A DNA stretch of 64,000 nucleotides from Symsagittifera roscoffensis. Its lineage: Eukaryota > Xenacoelomorpha > Acoela > Convolutidae. The stretch is from contig NC_087067.1 in the NCBI RefSeq assembly GCF_963678635.1, forward strand, positions 5,684,647-5,748,646. The letters run 5' to 3'. Below are positions 1 to 12,790 of the stretch, in pieces. The notes under the pieces are model-generated. The model did not search any database. It worked only from the letters and a program-made list of their open reading frames with translations, and was not told the origin of the DNA. Both the position numbers and the translations under genes were made by a program. Numbering within the stretch: the stretch's first letter is position 1; each line of letters opens with the position of its first letter.

Positions 1-129
1 AATTATGCTACCCAAAAGACACGCTGGAAGAACCACCACCAAGACCAGAGACACCACGCGTAGGAGAAGATGAAGCTGCGATAACAGCCAGAAACCTCAG
101 AGACAAGTTAGCATGAGATCGATTTATTC

Positions 130-990
130 TGGAGAATGAGGAGAGAAGAACTCGTGGTCCAAGGGTTGGTCACAATGTTTATTATAATGGATAGAAGCTT
201 GTATCCAGATTATTCCTCTCTCTAGGAACAGAAGGAAAGAAAAGCTTCTTACAGAAAACCCCACATGCTGAATTTTGCAAAATGTCATTCAAGGAAATCA
301 CGGAACTAGCATCGGCTTCATTCCAAAAGGTTAAATGTGGAACGTATGAAAGATACAAACTCTTTACAAGAATGCAAGAACCAGGGGAAATTTGGAAGCA
401 TTCCATGCGGCGCTAACTGCTTAGGCAGCACGGTCGGAGTTAGAAAACCTTCAAAATGAAATTTTTCAAGATTTATTTTTATCTAAAATGAAAAACATGA
501 CGTTGCAGGATACTTTAACTTTCGAAACACTTGAGCCCAAGGAAGTACTCAAGCGAGCCATAAAATTTGAACATATTAAATTGACCACAATGGCGTTTCA
601 AATGACAAATGCAGCAACAGTGGCAGGAACGAGTATTAGTTACAATTTGGGAGTGAAGGTAAAACAAGAACCAGTGATGGCAGTACGAAATTGGAAGGGG
701 AATACAAGAAAATAACAGCACAAGAGGAAAAACAATAAACGACCAAACAACACTAGACCTAATAATTCCGGTGGTCAAGCGAAACCATGCAATAGATCTG
801 GGCGCGCATTTGATCAGGGACACCTGAAAACCAGCACGGCAATGGGAAAAACTTGCAAAAACTGCTGGAAACCCAACCATTTCGCGGGAAATCCAACCAT
901 TTCGCGGGAAACCCAACCAAAAAATTGACCTACTCAGAGGGACAACATCCAACAAAATAAAATCGCTCAAGACCATGGTACGAATAGACA
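130..990 (+). pseudogene. Ty3/gypsy gag remnant
   Basis: Interrupted gag-like coding on +. One frame near 330-410 has a capsid-type stretch (TYERYKLFTRMQEPGEIW), and 430-715 continues through LQNEIFQDLFLSKMKNMTLQD, typical of gag C-terminal capsid in invertebrate gypsy elements. A nucleocapsid zinc-knuckle region follows at about 785-890, with CNRSG and CKNCWKPNHFA; the final cysteine of the second knuckle is missing. There, a 20 bp segment around 870-920 (aaccatttcgcggg) is locally duplicated, which disrupts the knuckle. Several stops and frame changes separate the pieces, so no intact Gag is made. The protease and RT remnants immediately downstream support one element. The 5' LTR and leader would lie left of the window. 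Confidence 0.75.
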
Positions 991-2584
991 ATCGAATAAT
1001 TCAATTGACAGTAGATAAGGGAAGTCCAGTATCTTTTCTAAATTGGGCGACGACAAAGGAAATCATCTAAAAATCGGAAAAGGCACGATTCATACCGGCC
1101 GAAAAACTTAACTTGGCTACCAAGTTTGTAGATTACAATAAACAACCGATCTTCGTTCTGGGCGCGTTAAAGACAAATCTACGATCTGCGGGTTGGGAAG
1201 TAAAAGGTGCCACGTTCTTAGTGACGGAACGGAGGACTAGATGCATAATGGGTTTGGATCTACAAGGACAGGTGGGGATCTCGACCACACAGAAATCAGC
1301 TCCAAAAGTACTGTCAAGATTTGACGTGCTCATGTGCGAGCAGTCGGAAGGTTGGAAAAACAAATTCTTTACAAAATTTGACAATTTGTTTGTAAGACAG
1401 GGGCTCTCAAAAAAACCACAAAGTGAGCTCAAAATTCAAATATCCCTTGTGTCCGATTCATGAAAAAGGAAGAAGACCAATTCATATACATGATAAGGTA
1501 GAAAAAGAAATTAAAAAATTACTGACAGAAGGTCACATTACTAAGTTGGATAAATGCACAAGCGATTTTTTCATAGCTCTAAATGTAATAACAGTAAAAA
1601 AATGATTCGATGAAATTGGCATTTGATGCAAAACCAATAAACAGACAACTTTCCAAAAACAAGTACCAACTGCTTAACGTTGACGAACTTATTGATGGGT
1701 TAAGTACGATAGTTACTGAAAAGAAAGAAGGCACAAGCTATTTCACAGTCTTAGACCTAAGATATGCGTATAGTCAGTTAAAACTGGCTGCAGACACAGC
1801 GAGACAGTGTAACTTCAATATCGTCGGGGAGAACGCTACAGGGACATATCGGTTCTTCACATGGTTTTATGGTTTGGCCGACATGCCTGCCGAGTTCCAA
1901 AAAGCCATGGACCGAACCGAACGATCAACCACGCAAAAAAAAATTTTTTTTCCTAGACGATATTTTCATTGTGTCAAAAGGAAATGAATCAGATTACAAA
2001 AAGTTAGTAGAGAAGGTATTTAAAAAATTGAATGATGAAAATGCGTTGAAAATACCAAAATGTGAATTCTTCAAAAATCAAGTTGACTGGCTAGGCCATC
2101 GCCTTTCGGAGTCAGGTGTCCGGGGTTACACCAAAATTCACAAAGAAAAGCCATTCAAAATCTCAATCCACCTAAACCATTAAAGCAATTAAGATCTTTT
2201 CTGGGTAGTATAAATCACCTAGGGAAAATCATCCTAAACGCAGCAAGTTTAAGGGATAAACTCCGCCCACTTCTTAGGAAGGAAAATTAAAGCCTTAACT
2301 TCAGACCTGGATGGGAACAGATCAAACAAAACGTATCAATCAGGGTTGACCCGGTGGGTCGATCGGTTATTGCCCTATCAATTTAAAAAGTTCACATTCC
2401 AGGGAAGGACATGGGGATTGTCGATTATTTATCGCGTGATCCGTATAATGCTCCCTGGCCCGAATCCGAATTAGACGAAAAGTTTGTGGTAGCAACAGCT
2501 AACTCCTTTTACAAAGCTTTAGACTGCATGAACAGTAGGCAAGAAAACACTTGTTCGCTCAACCGGAACGAAAATTTAGTGTAG
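991..2584 (+). pseudogene. Ty3/gypsy pol remnant (protease, RT, RNase H tail)
   Basis: Broken pol in several frames. Protease: the catalytic loop around 1010-1045 reads D-K-G-S-P-V-S-F where D-T/S-G is expected, so the active site is altered; the C-terminal part (FLVTERRTRCIMGLDLQGQVGI-like) is at 1220-1290. RT: thumb and finger segments at 1423-1605 and 1610-1960, including FTVLDLRYAYSQLKL and the F-x-W-F-Y-G-L-A-x-M-P-A-E-F-Q-K motif, then FLDDIFIVSKG at about 1950-1985 after a frameshift in an A/T homopolymer. An RNase H/connection segment is at 2170-2290. Its tail with GKDMGIVDYLSRDPYN is at 2400-2584. The RNase H middle and the whole integrase are absent. It is clearly a dead fragment. 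Confidence 0.85.
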
Positions 2585-3305
2585 ATTGGCGTCAGTCAGC
2601 CAAAAATGGATATCTCAAAATAGTATAAAAGGGGGAACCCTTTGCGTCGGCAGAGGGTCGAATCACTGAGGAGGGGGGCAGGCGTCCCCCCCTATATCCG
2701 CCGCTACTGAATAGGATCTTATTATTTCATTAATTCATTTAGAATCTATGAGTTCAAGCAACGAAAACAGTGTTCAGAGAAACAAAAAGTACTTGCACAG
2801 CAACCGGCTCCCAGAGACCCAATTTGACGTGGCCACATTCGACGAACTAAGCTAGTTTCGTCGCTTTTCCCAATGAAGTGAATCAGTAATTGTGTCTTTT
2901 TCTCTCTCTTCTCTCATATTTCTTCTTTCAAAACGTCAAAACGCCACCATCGGTTCCCAATTGCACCCATGAAAAGTTTGTGGAACTTTAACAAAGAAAA
3001 GTAAAACTGCGTCGCAGCAGAGTAAGCTCATTCAGACGAAGAATCGTGACTATAGTAATGTCTATGATAGTAATGTCTAGTTATATTCATAGTAGAGTAA
3101 TTAGAAGCCGTTCGTCTCCAAACAAGTTTTCTCGGCGATGTTTTCCAGAATCGCCGTAATCAAATATCTGGCTTTAAAACCAAAATTCCGCCACCACTTA
3201 TGCCCCCTCCACCCGTTGGCCAGCAATTCCGCAGTCGATTCTACTAGTTTAATAACGAGGTTACGTAACCGCAAGGGTCTGTATCAATAAACACGTTCGA
3301 TAGAT
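2585..3305 (+). repeat. probable 3' LTR of the gypsy remnant
   Basis: This segment directly follows the last pol reading frame. It contains a TATA-type box (TATAAAAG at 2624-2631), a C/G-rich patch near 2675-2695, and an AATAAA polyadenylation signal at 3286-3291, in the order expected for U3-R-U5. Only one copy is in the window, so the LTR boundaries are not proven. This is an inference from position and signals. Confidence 0.45.
2624..2631 (+). promoter_or_regulatory. candidate LTR TATA box
   Basis: TATAAAAG lies 40 bp after the end of the pol remnant and about 660 bp before an AATAAA signal. This fits an LTR RNA polymerase II promoter. Confidence 0.4.
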
Positions 3306-4090
3306 TTAAGATGGAATTGAAAAGTCATTGTATGTAAAAAATTCGAGTTATGATTTTTTAAAATTTCATTGAAGAAATTAACCCAGTCAACCTTGAAGCT
3401 CAGTAAATAAGAAATATCTTCAAGTAAGTTCTAGTAAAATAAGCGCTCAATTTAAATCATTTGAACTGTGTAATTTCACGTAGATTATTTTTTGTGTGGC
3501 TTGGTGGGTGTGTGTTTGCGCGCGAAACATCTCTGAAAACTGCAGCCTGTCAAATTCCACAAACAGTTCATGTCAGAGCGAATACTCATAAAGAATCATA
3601 TCGACTAGCCCATAGCTCGGCTAAAAATCAATCGCAGTTGGAAAAGTAATTCCATAAGTGACTAGTTGTCAGCATTTCGCCGCTCCAATAGTAAAGAGCT
3701 GATACCTTAAGGTAAAATCTCTAGCAGATTAAGTGATATAATTGAAGTGACCAATCGTGAAGATCCGTTTTAGACGCTGCTAGTAATTATTATGTTCCGA
3801 TATATTCTGAACCTTTCAAGAGCATCAACGAGATCTGAAATAAATCTACCAGCAGTCAATAAGGTCATATACTCTTGAAACTATCGATGACTTGTGATGT
3901 CTAATGCAGAAAAAAAATTTGATTGATCAATCACCACAGTTTCACCATCGCCGGTGAACTCTCAAAATACAAAAAAAAACATTATCCTACAGGGTTGAGC
4001 AAAACTGTAGCATGCTATTTAAAAAAATATATATAATTTGTTTCGTTTCGTTAGGCCTTATGAAAGTGAAGCTGCAAAATTTAACCCCAG
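3306..4090. other. non-coding AT-rich DNA
   Basis: No supported gene. A 62-codon open frame at 3461-3649 has no recognisable features. Nothing else stands out. Confidence 0.5.
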
Positions 4091-4091
4091 T

Positions 4092-4140
4092 TTCACACAG
4101 GCGAAGCGGAGCTTCGCATCACTTGCGATACAAAATAAAC
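4092..4140 (-). repeat. SINE 3' tail fragment
   Basis: The block cacacaggcgaagcggagct, continuing to cacttgcgatacaaaat, recurs in diverged form at 6058-6080, 6716-6760 and 13627-13675. At 6058 and 13627 it forms the distal end of a minus-strand repeat that begins with a tRNA-like head, so this copy is probably the 3' end of the same SINE family. The head is not visible here. Confidence 0.5.
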
Positions 4141-5454
4141 TTTTTGTGTGCCTCGATAAAAATTCATTCTACATGCCTGGCAAAAAAATTGAATAATAAA
4201 TTAACAACGGAACATAACTTACGAAGCTGAAACAAACGAAGTGGGAACCTTCGAATTTAATCAAAATCTTATACTACTAATAATAATACTACACAAAGCC
4301 TACAATCTTTGAGCAGACATCCGTTGAGCTGAAATTGATATCGTAAAAACGTTTTAAATCCCCCTGAAAATACAAGAAACAACATTTGTACCTATAAAAA
4401 GGACAGCCGGTTACTGTGCAAGTAGCACAGAACAATGCGACCAGTCTTAAAACATAAAAATTAACTTTTTCAAATTAATCATTTTTTCTGAGTGGTGTGA
4501 TAAAAAATCTGAACAAAAAATTAGACAAATACGACACCAGGTTGAATAAGCCAATTGGAAACAGTTTTTGCAGAAAAAATGGCTAGAAAAACGAAAAAAA
4601 AAACGTTTAACCAATTTTTAAAACATTTTCTGACTTTTTTGCAGAAAATTTTTGAATTTTTGATTCTCAAAATGGCACTAAAAACTCGAAAAACTAACTT
4701 TACTCGAGTAAAACTAAGTTTTCACGGCATAATTTAAGCTTAAATAAGATACTGTAAGCCTCCATGTCCACCTTAATAGCTCGAAATAAGACCAAAAATC
4801 AAAAAATTCAATCCTGACTTTGAACGTACAACAAAAAAAATAAAACACCCCAATACAGTTTGCCCACAATTTTCAAATGGTCGGAACAATAAGAATTGTT
4901 CAGATCACAAAAAATCAGTGATCTTCTCATTTTCTTTTCACAATAAAATTTGCTCTTCAAGTGCAACTAACTTAAGCAAAGAAAGCGATTGAAAACTTAA
5001 TTGGAAAATAAGCAGTAACAAAAAGATATAATTTCTCAAAATATTAAAAACAAATGATGGCTGACAAAAAACAGTGATGAAATCGGATAGAGCTACACGA
5101 TTCCGAAGTGTCGAAGAAATTAAGCTTTTGAGCAGACGCATCCTACTGCAGATTCTCTATCACTTTTCATTTATTTAAGTTAGTACTACTTAAGTAGGCC
5201 TAAACACTGAAGTGTCACCTTTCAAGAGCATTATTTGTTCTGGCTAATCTGTTAAGGGTAGATCTAGTTGCTCAAGAATGACACCTATAATTGCTGCCTT
5301 TGTTGTTGAAATTTTCCTCGCGTCGAGCTTCCCATTTGTATCATACCATCTCTATTTTACTCCCTTTTGGTTGCTAGTGGATGTTCGTTCTTTGTGACGA
5401 CTTCTGCTTTTTAAGACTAGTCTTTGGAGCTGTTTGTGATAAAATTATTTAATT
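4141..5454. other. non-coding AT-rich DNA
   Basis: No gene supported. A short block at 4403-4440 (cggttactgtgcaagtagca) recurs at 8818-8860, so it belongs to a dispersed repeat. Open frames here are lysine/phenylalanine-rich homopolymer products. Confidence 0.5.
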
Positions 5455-5911
5455 TCTGATTGATTTTCTGAGCTCTCCCAAATAACTGTAAAGACCGTTA
5501 TTTAACCAAACGCTCTGCGCCGCAGTCAAATTTTTTGAAAAAAGGCCAAAAACGGCGTTTTTAGGCATTTCTTGGGGTTATTTTGACCAAAAAAAATCGC
5601 ATTTTTTTTGGCGAGCTCTCCCCTCAAAATTAGTTATATTGGCGCCAAAGGTTGCTCAGCCAGATTGGATTTTGTAAAGTTATACCAAAGGGTTCTCCCT
5701 TTGGTATAACTTTACAACATCCATTTTTGGCTGAGCAACCCTAAAAACTTTCTAATAGCGCCAATATTACAATTTCGAGGGGGAGCGCGCGCCAAAAAAA
5801 CGCAATTTTTTGGTCAACATTTTCCAAAAGTGGCTAAGAATTCCTGTTTTTTGAAAAATTTGACAAAATAGGGTCCTTGTAGTATTTTCAGAGAGCTCGT
5901 AAAATCAAATT
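5455..5911. mobile_element. foldback (long inverted repeat) element
   Basis: The sequence folds on itself around 5693. The centre is ttgtaaagttataccaaagg followed by its complement. The arms continue outward through a shared ggttgctcagcca block and a GGCGCC/GGCGCT block, and end near matching tgatttt..GAGCTCTC motifs (5462-5478 and 5889-5906). Arms are about 220 bp with indels and mismatches. No coding is seen, consistent with a non-autonomous foldback/MITE-type element. Confidence 0.7.
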
Positions 5912-6057
5912 AGCCGACCTAAATTAACCTCTCCCCCTACAAAAATTTCTGCGCACGCCACTGTTTGTATATATTTCGAAAATGCGTCGAATTAAGTTTT
6001 TAGTAGCCAGACTGTTAATTTTTGTAATACTGGCTCCAGCTGCCGCCTAATCTAGTG

Positions 6058-6630
6058 TCAACCACTTGCGATATCACACATCACACAAACATAGCATTGC
6101 AAGCTAGACAACAGTAAACCAGAGAAATACTGCCTGAAGTCGAAAAATGAAAAACTTCGAAAATCAGTACTACCAAGTTTTGCTGCAATGACGTTAAACT
6201 TGAGAAAATCACCCCCAGAACACACATATCGGTGTTACATAAGAACTCAGAATAATTTATCAAGCGGTAACTAGGCCGACAAAAACTATGTAAGCTCCCG
6301 TTTAGTCTCAAGCTAAGTTTTAAAATTTTACGCTCACTCCTCCGAAAACGCACAAAAGGATGAAGACCTACTTTTCCCTTCAAACTACAAAACTTAGGCC
6401 ACGAAGCCGATCAAACATAAATCAAAACAATGAAATGCCAAATTAGCTTACAGCTCAAGAAAAATACGTGCTGTGATAACTAAGCCGAACAAACAGAAGC
6501 AGATAAACAGTAGGTCGACAACTTTTCTTAAATTGAGTTTTTCCGTTTGAAAAAAAAACAAGCCCTGGCGAGATTCGAGCTAAGAACGTTCGTCGTACCA
6601 GGCGCAGATATTAACCCTAGACCAAAAGCG
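6058..6630 (-). repeat. tRNA-derived SINE copy
   Basis: Read on -, the block at 6630-6555 looks like a tRNA: a box A-like TTGGTCTAGGGTTA and, 40 bp on, a box B-like AGCTCGAATCTC, bracketed by GGCG/CGCC ends. The body carries the motif GATCGGCTTCGTGGCC (6385-6410), also found near 12065 and 13935. The distal end has the cacttgcgata tail motif at 6058-6080. The internal polymerase III promoter plus shared body and tail support a SINE. Copies are strongly diverged. Confidence 0.65.
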
Positions 6631-6715
6631 CCAGACAAACTAAGAAATATGAATTCAGTTAAGGCTAACCTATCAAATGATTCATCAGCTTTTACAATCA
6701 TCAAAAAACAGAAAT

Positions 6716-6765
6716 TAACACAGGCAAAGCAAAGCCTCGCTACACTTGCGATAAAATAAAACATT
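6716..6765 (-). repeat. SINE 3' tail fragment
   Basis: The segment gcaaagcctcgctacacttg, continuing to gcgataaaataaaac, matches the SINE tail at 4092 and 13627. It directly abuts another SINE's head side, suggesting nested or tandem insertions. Confidence 0.45.
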
Positions 6766-9700
6766 GCAACACAAGATAGTGAATAGAAAGAGAAAGGAGT
6801 CGATTTTTTGAAAAATTACTTGAAAGTCGAAATTTCAATATTTTGTTTCAAACAATATTCATAAATAACTTTTAAATATACGGAGAAACATTTATCGCGC
6901 GACAACTAAGGCAAAAAAAATGGTTTTAAGGCAAAAAAACTTGGAGGAAAAAAATCAACAAAAAAATAATCATGAATCAGAATTTCACCATTAACACAAC
7001 TTTCAATTTAAGTATAAACTATTCAAATGAAAGAAAAAACATTCTTTGGAAATCTGGCTGCTAAAAAGAATCAAATAATCACAGTCGTATTTGAAAAAAA
7101 AATGAGCCGATAGAAATTAGGACGAAAACGACGAATCCGAAAAAAAATCATTTGTCTTCATTACCATTATTTGAAAAAATTATTTACTAACTACTTTGAA
7201 CTTAAAGGTGGTTTATTTGAACTCTATACTGCTGCAGTCACTTTCAAGTGTTGAACAAGACATTTTACGGAACAATTATACAGAAATAAAACAGATTATA
7301 AAATGACATTTGACAACGATCAACTCTTCTAGAAAATTTGAAGGAAAGTATCAAAAAAATTCGGATATAACATTTTTTCAGATTTAACAGCACTTCAGGC
7401 CTGCTTCATCTCAGGCAATTCCTTCTCACATGATGCGAGCTAGAACACAAAACATTGAAAAAAAAGTTCTTGTAGAGCCAGAACAAACTCGACCAGATTT
7501 GTTAGAATAGTTGTTTAAGGAAAACGCCTAGTTCTCGACAACAAGTCATTTGCTCTCGCAAGTCAATATAAAGTCTTTCGGTAGCCATACAAATTGTTGT
7601 TCAAAAGCGGTTGGTTAGGTCGAAATTGTCGGGAGAAATTAAAAACCTCACGCACAAATATTCAGACTCTTTTTTCAAAGTCGGAACAAAAAAGACACAT
7701 TGCTCAGAAAAATTAGCAACCAATATCATAGCCAACAGACAGTTGGAGACAGTCAATGAACACTGGGAAACAAAAAAAAACTTATTTTTTTCAAAGTTGA
7801 AAATATATGGCCTTAAGGCTTTGAATTTCAAGACGATTTTATGATTGAAACTTTTTTTGATAAAATTAACTCCATTCGAGAAAACTGGATCAATAAATAA
7901 AGTTTTCATTTCGCTAAATCTAAAAATTAAAATCCACCTTCGAAACTAGACGACGCTCACGTTTTCGCACCACTTTTGCTTTCGTAATTGGATTTAGGGG
8001 CGCAATTTACCTAATTTTTAGCAGAGGAACTCAAAAAATCATATATACCTAAGTGCGTTCAAAATTGCATGAATATCGATGAATGGACATCTGTAGTTAC
8101 TAGAGCATTTTAAGACTTTCTTGTAGCAAAAACACAAATATTTAAAGTTTTCATTGTTCTTACTAAGAAAGTTGCCTGATTAAATACACACTGCGCAATT
8201 TTTTTAAAATAAAAAAAATGATCCAGTCAGGAAGAGTTCGAAACAATTTTCTATCGCCGTCAAACTTCTAAGCAAATATTGCACCGCTGTCACTAAAAAT
8301 TTGCTTTGAGACATTAATTAGTTATCCTTATAAGAACAGAACATTTCAAATTACCAGTTTAAAGTTGTGAATGTATATTTAATAAACAATGAAACGATTC
8401 TTCAAAACTGTGTTCTTTGTTCATATTTGTTTCAAAACATAGTGTTGACGCTTTCATGTCGCGTCATCAATTCTACTTACATCTAAGAGAAGCGTAAAAA
8501 GTTCTTGTAATTCCACCTGAAATGCCACCTAATTGTTTTCATTGAGACTCAACTTCAGTACGATTCAGAACGAACATTTGACTAAAAGTTGAAGAAAAGA
8601 AGAAATATGCTTGATGATGATTTCGATGGAAACCAAGTAATTGAAGATATCAAAAAGATCCTTGGACTTCCGATATACATCTGCTTTGCGCAAGATGAAA
8701 GCGTTTAAGTCGAGGAACTTTCACATGCTAAAAGTAAAGACCGCAGTATAATCAAGTATATGAGACGTTTAAGTCAGCGGCGAAGTCATTTTCTGAGGCC
8801 AGCAAGGCCCAAGAATAGTCGGTTACTATGTAAGTAGCACAAAGTGTTCCAACCAGTTATTTATGCATTGGCAAAAGAACCGAAAAACTAGAGATTTTTT
8901 TTATTTTTTGTTTTTGAGGAGCCTGAAGTTTAGCTTCACTAAATAAATACTTATGACTTTGATAACAACACCTATACTATCATATAAATTATACAAGTTT
9001 TGCAAGGACAAATGCAAATTTTTAATATTGCTATGAAAAACGTCTATTTTCAAGGGTCTTTATAACCATTTTCAGTTTGAATACAAAAAAAAACTCATTT
9101 TTGTCGTCTACAAATAAGTTATTCATTCCATCGGCATGCAAAAATCAAGCAAGGAAATTGAGAAAAAAAATTCAACCGCTTACTTTGGTTAACTCCGCCG
9201 TTAAAAAACTAGCATCATCCGGCTCACTGAAAGTTGACATAATTGAGAAAAAATCAATAAAAATGCGCCAGACATTTTTTTTTCTATTTTCAGCAAAAAA
9301 ATTATTCGAAAAAAATATTCGATGGAAGAAATTCTCTGCTACTCCAACCGATGTTTGCAGCTTGGCGAGCAATGAAACCAATTTTAAATTGCACAAATAA
9401 TTAGAAAACCCATCGTTTTTCTCAAATCAGACAATTTTTAAAATTTAACTAGGAGCCAAGAAAAATGAGCAGAATTTTCAACAAAAAACAAAAAACGGAT
9501 CAACCGTAAAATCTCCTCTCCCTCCTAAAACACCAACCGCAGACGATCCATCCCAGCCATGTATTGCTTTTGAAAATTAATTCTGTATAAAGTATGCATT
9601 TCGATCAAACGCGCAAAAAAATTGGTATTCAGAGATTTATGTGGAATTGGTTTTAAATGCTTTTAATTACCTAAATTATTGTTTTTTCAATCAAATTTCT

Positions 9701-12040
9701 TTCATAAAACTGTTAATTTTATATAAATCTAGGCTACACTGAAAGTTAGTTCCGGAAAAATCCAAATTTCCAAATAGATACTGTACGGTTGATCTTGGTT
9801 AAATTCTTCAAAAAAAAAACACTCAAAAAAATTAAAAATATGGACACCATTCTTTCATTAGATTTTTTTTTTCAAAATGACGACATTGAGTGAACAACGT
9901 TTTTAACAGGAAAAAGTCTAATACTCGGTGGCAAAACCCTTGCTAATCGCAAGGTTAAAAACGATCGCTGATGCTCAATGGTGTGGGTACTTGAGATCTT
10001 TAGATAAAACTAGTCGAAAATTTCATTGATGTTTCAATTTTTAAAAACACTTTGGTGTCATATAAGCATAGGTGGTAGATTCAATTGAACATCTCGATCA
10101 CTTTGGTTATACTTTACTCAAAAGGTAACAACGATGTACTTTTCTCAGCATCTTGTTCAGATTATAATATAATTTCCGAAACTATCAGTTCATTTGGGAA
10201 TTTAGTTTTTTCAACAAAACAGTTGTCGGAAAACTATTTGCTACTTGCTTAATGTTGTTGTTTGGTGTTGTTGTTGTAGTAGTAATTAATGGAACAGTAA
10301 AAAGAAGACGGTCTCATTTGAGAAACCAATTCAGTGGTCTTCGTTTAAATTTGAATTACTCCCAGTTTTCTAGCGGTGACCAAGAATCATCGATATTTCT
10401 AGAAATCGATATTAATCTGATCATGTTTGGACAGACAACTTGTCTAACAATCAATGCATTCACATTCAGTAAACTCGCCATCAAATAGCAGTTCAAGTTA
10501 AAGAAGGATGTTTTTGATGCTTTAAAACACATCTATGTAGTAAGTACAAGTTGTAGTCGGCTGCTGTGGTTAAGCATCAGTAATTAAATGAAGATAATAT
10601 CTGCAGATATTGTAATAAGCGATGCTCTGTAACACGAGGAATGTTGTTACTTTTGTCATGTAGCACAAGTGATTTAAATTTTTCATCATCATTTTCATCT
10701 TCAGTCTATCAAAAGAGATTTTGGCGTGAATGAAAGCATTGAAACTATAAAACAACCTTTTAGGTACCATTGTAACACATATCGCCCCTTTTAAAACTAG
10801 TTTTGGAATCTCTAAAGGTACAAGAGTATATGGATCTAGGAGTTTCCAAAAAAAAGTTTTTTTTTGTTAGACAGCAAGTATATCATTATGGACTTTCCGA
10901 GCTATCGCAAAAAACATTGGCGCCTCTAAAAAGTTTTAACGGGTCACCCAAGCAAGATACTAGTAGCGTAAAAGGACCGAAATGCAAAGGGATCCTTTGG
11001 GTTGTACAGGGGGTCTTCAAACTTTCACACGCTATCATAAACTCTCTACACCTCTTTAATTGCTATCACACAAAAATTGGATGTCGTGTTCTTTACCTAA
11101 ATACATAAAACCAGTCAGAAACTCAACAAATATTTTGCAGATATGCAAAGTTCGTAGGAGTTAAAGCAGAGGTTCTAAAAAAGTATTTGGAAAAAGTGAT
11201 TCAATACTTGCTCTATGATTGATTTTTTCCCTAATAATTACCATCTCAACACTTAAACTTCATACGTTCAATGCTTTCAAACTGACAGGAATTTCACGTG
11301 ACAGGTACTTCTGGCACTTTCATGGTGTGAAATCAGTCATTGCATAATCAAAGTAGCTGGAAGAATCCGCGATGCAGATGCATTGAGTGACGCTGGACCA
11401 AACCACTCCATATATGCTTGAGTAAATGGCTTTTGCCCGTTGCAACAAACTTTAGAAGTAGTAAATTACAGATGTTCTTGCTACAAGCAAGCCTTTTCCA
11501 TGCCTGTAAAGCTATCTGAAAACAGATCATAGTAGATGCGTCTGACCATAAAATCACATCGTCTTCTAAAAAATTTGAAACCGATCAACTTCAAGAACAA
11601 AAAAATTGAGCACATCACCTGTGATACCACGCAAACATAGAATTACTAGCTTTAAAAATCTACCGAAATCCACGTCAGAAAAAAAATCAAAAACTGTTGA
11701 GAAAACAAGAGTAAAAACTTAATAAGTGTGTCTCGAAAAAGTTCGAGAAAAACACGTCCAGCAAAACAATCGCCGGTTAAAAAAAGTGTTCAGAAACATT
11801 AGCACTAGAGTTTTCTATTGGAATTCGGATTTTCTGCACTCTGATTGGCCAACAATTCGACTAACTTAATCTACTAAACAATCCTCACCTTATCCAGAAA
11901 GGTAGGGTTCTGGATATAGGGAAGATTGTTAAGTAGATCCGGGTAAACTCCGTTGAAATCAATAATGAAAACCTTTCATAAAACTCTGAAGTTCTACGAT
12001 TTTTGTCTTTTGTGATTCCACAGAAAGCGGAGCGTAAAAA
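6766..12040. other. long AT-rich non-coding stretch
   Basis: More than 5 kb without a convincing gene. Open frames at 7601-7909, 9077-9400, 10252-10488 and 10803-11108 are homopolymer-rich, overlap in opposite directions or show no domain-like pattern. The dispersed block at 8818-8860 matches 4403-4440. A 30 bp hairpin is listed separately at 11870. Confidence 0.5.
11870..11937. repeat. 30 bp inverted repeat (hairpin)
   Basis: tctactaaacaatcctcacc (left arm 11870-11899) is mirrored by the arm at 11908-11937, ending gattgttaagtaga, around an 8 bp loop, with a few mismatches. It could be a small palindromic MITE remnant or a structured RNA. No promoter or other context is seen. Confidence 0.55.
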
Positions 12041-12130
12041 TTGTGTTTCCCTTCAAAGGTCACAAAATTAGGCCACTAAGCCGAAAAAAAAATTAATCCG
12101 AAACAACCTAGGCCGAAAAAATAGAGGATG
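12040..12130 (-). repeat. SINE body fragment
   Basis: cccttcaaaggtcacaaaat followed by taggccactaagccga matches the SINE body at 6370-6405 (cccttcaaactacaaaactt, then aggccacgaagccga). No head or tail is recognisable here. Confidence 0.45.
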
Positions 12131-12379
12131 CTTACACAGTCAGGGCTAGTAAACTTATACAAGATCGAAGTGAATCACAAACAATTGGTGCCTTGAAAAT
12201 TGCCCCAAGCACAATGAAAACCGACCTTTTTCTCAAGTTTTAAAGGCATTTAATTCAAACTTTTAGATAATTTCAGCCTCAAGCCTCCGTTTACTTTTTC
12301 ATCCAGAATGAAAGCTCCTGCTGCGCCTGAAAAAGACATATAAATTTTATGAAGAATACTCACATGTTTGTAACATTAG

Positions 12380-12790
12380 TTAATTTAGGTGATTGGATGG
12401 GTCTGAAGGCTGAATGGATGGATCGAAGGCTGGATGGATAAACAGCAAGCTGGATTGAACCGATGCATGGCTGGCTGGATAGCTGGCACGAACGATAGTC
12501 AGCTGGATGTATGTATGGATGGATAGATGGATGAATGACTGAAAAAATGGATGGCTATATGACTGGTTCGAACGATGATAATAGTTGGCTGAATTGATCG
12601 ATGGATGGGTAGATAGACTGACTGATGGATGGCTGGAGGGAAGTATGGAATTCAAGCTGGATGGATAGATGGCTAGACAACGGGTTGCTAAATGTAGAGA
12701 TGGCTTGCAGGCTGCATAGATGGGTGGCTCAATAGATGGCTGGTTGGATTGATGGACGGACGATGGATGGCTCGGAGGCTGGATAGAAAG
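12380..12790. repeat. GGAT-type minisatellite
   Basis: About 400 bp of interrupted GGAT/GGCT tetranucleotide repeats (for example ggctggatggat, ggatggatagatgg). The purine-rich strand is +. Open frames across it (Ser/Pro/His-rich on -) are products of the repeat and are not genes. Confidence 0.9.

Noticed and set aside
7601-7909. Opposing open frames of 102 and 77 codons
   Set aside because: They overlap on both strands, are biased by A/T runs and show no domain or splice context.
12380-12655. 91-codon minus-strand frame rich in Ser, His and Pro
   Set aside because: It is read from the GGAT minisatellite; the periodic residues follow the DNA repeat.
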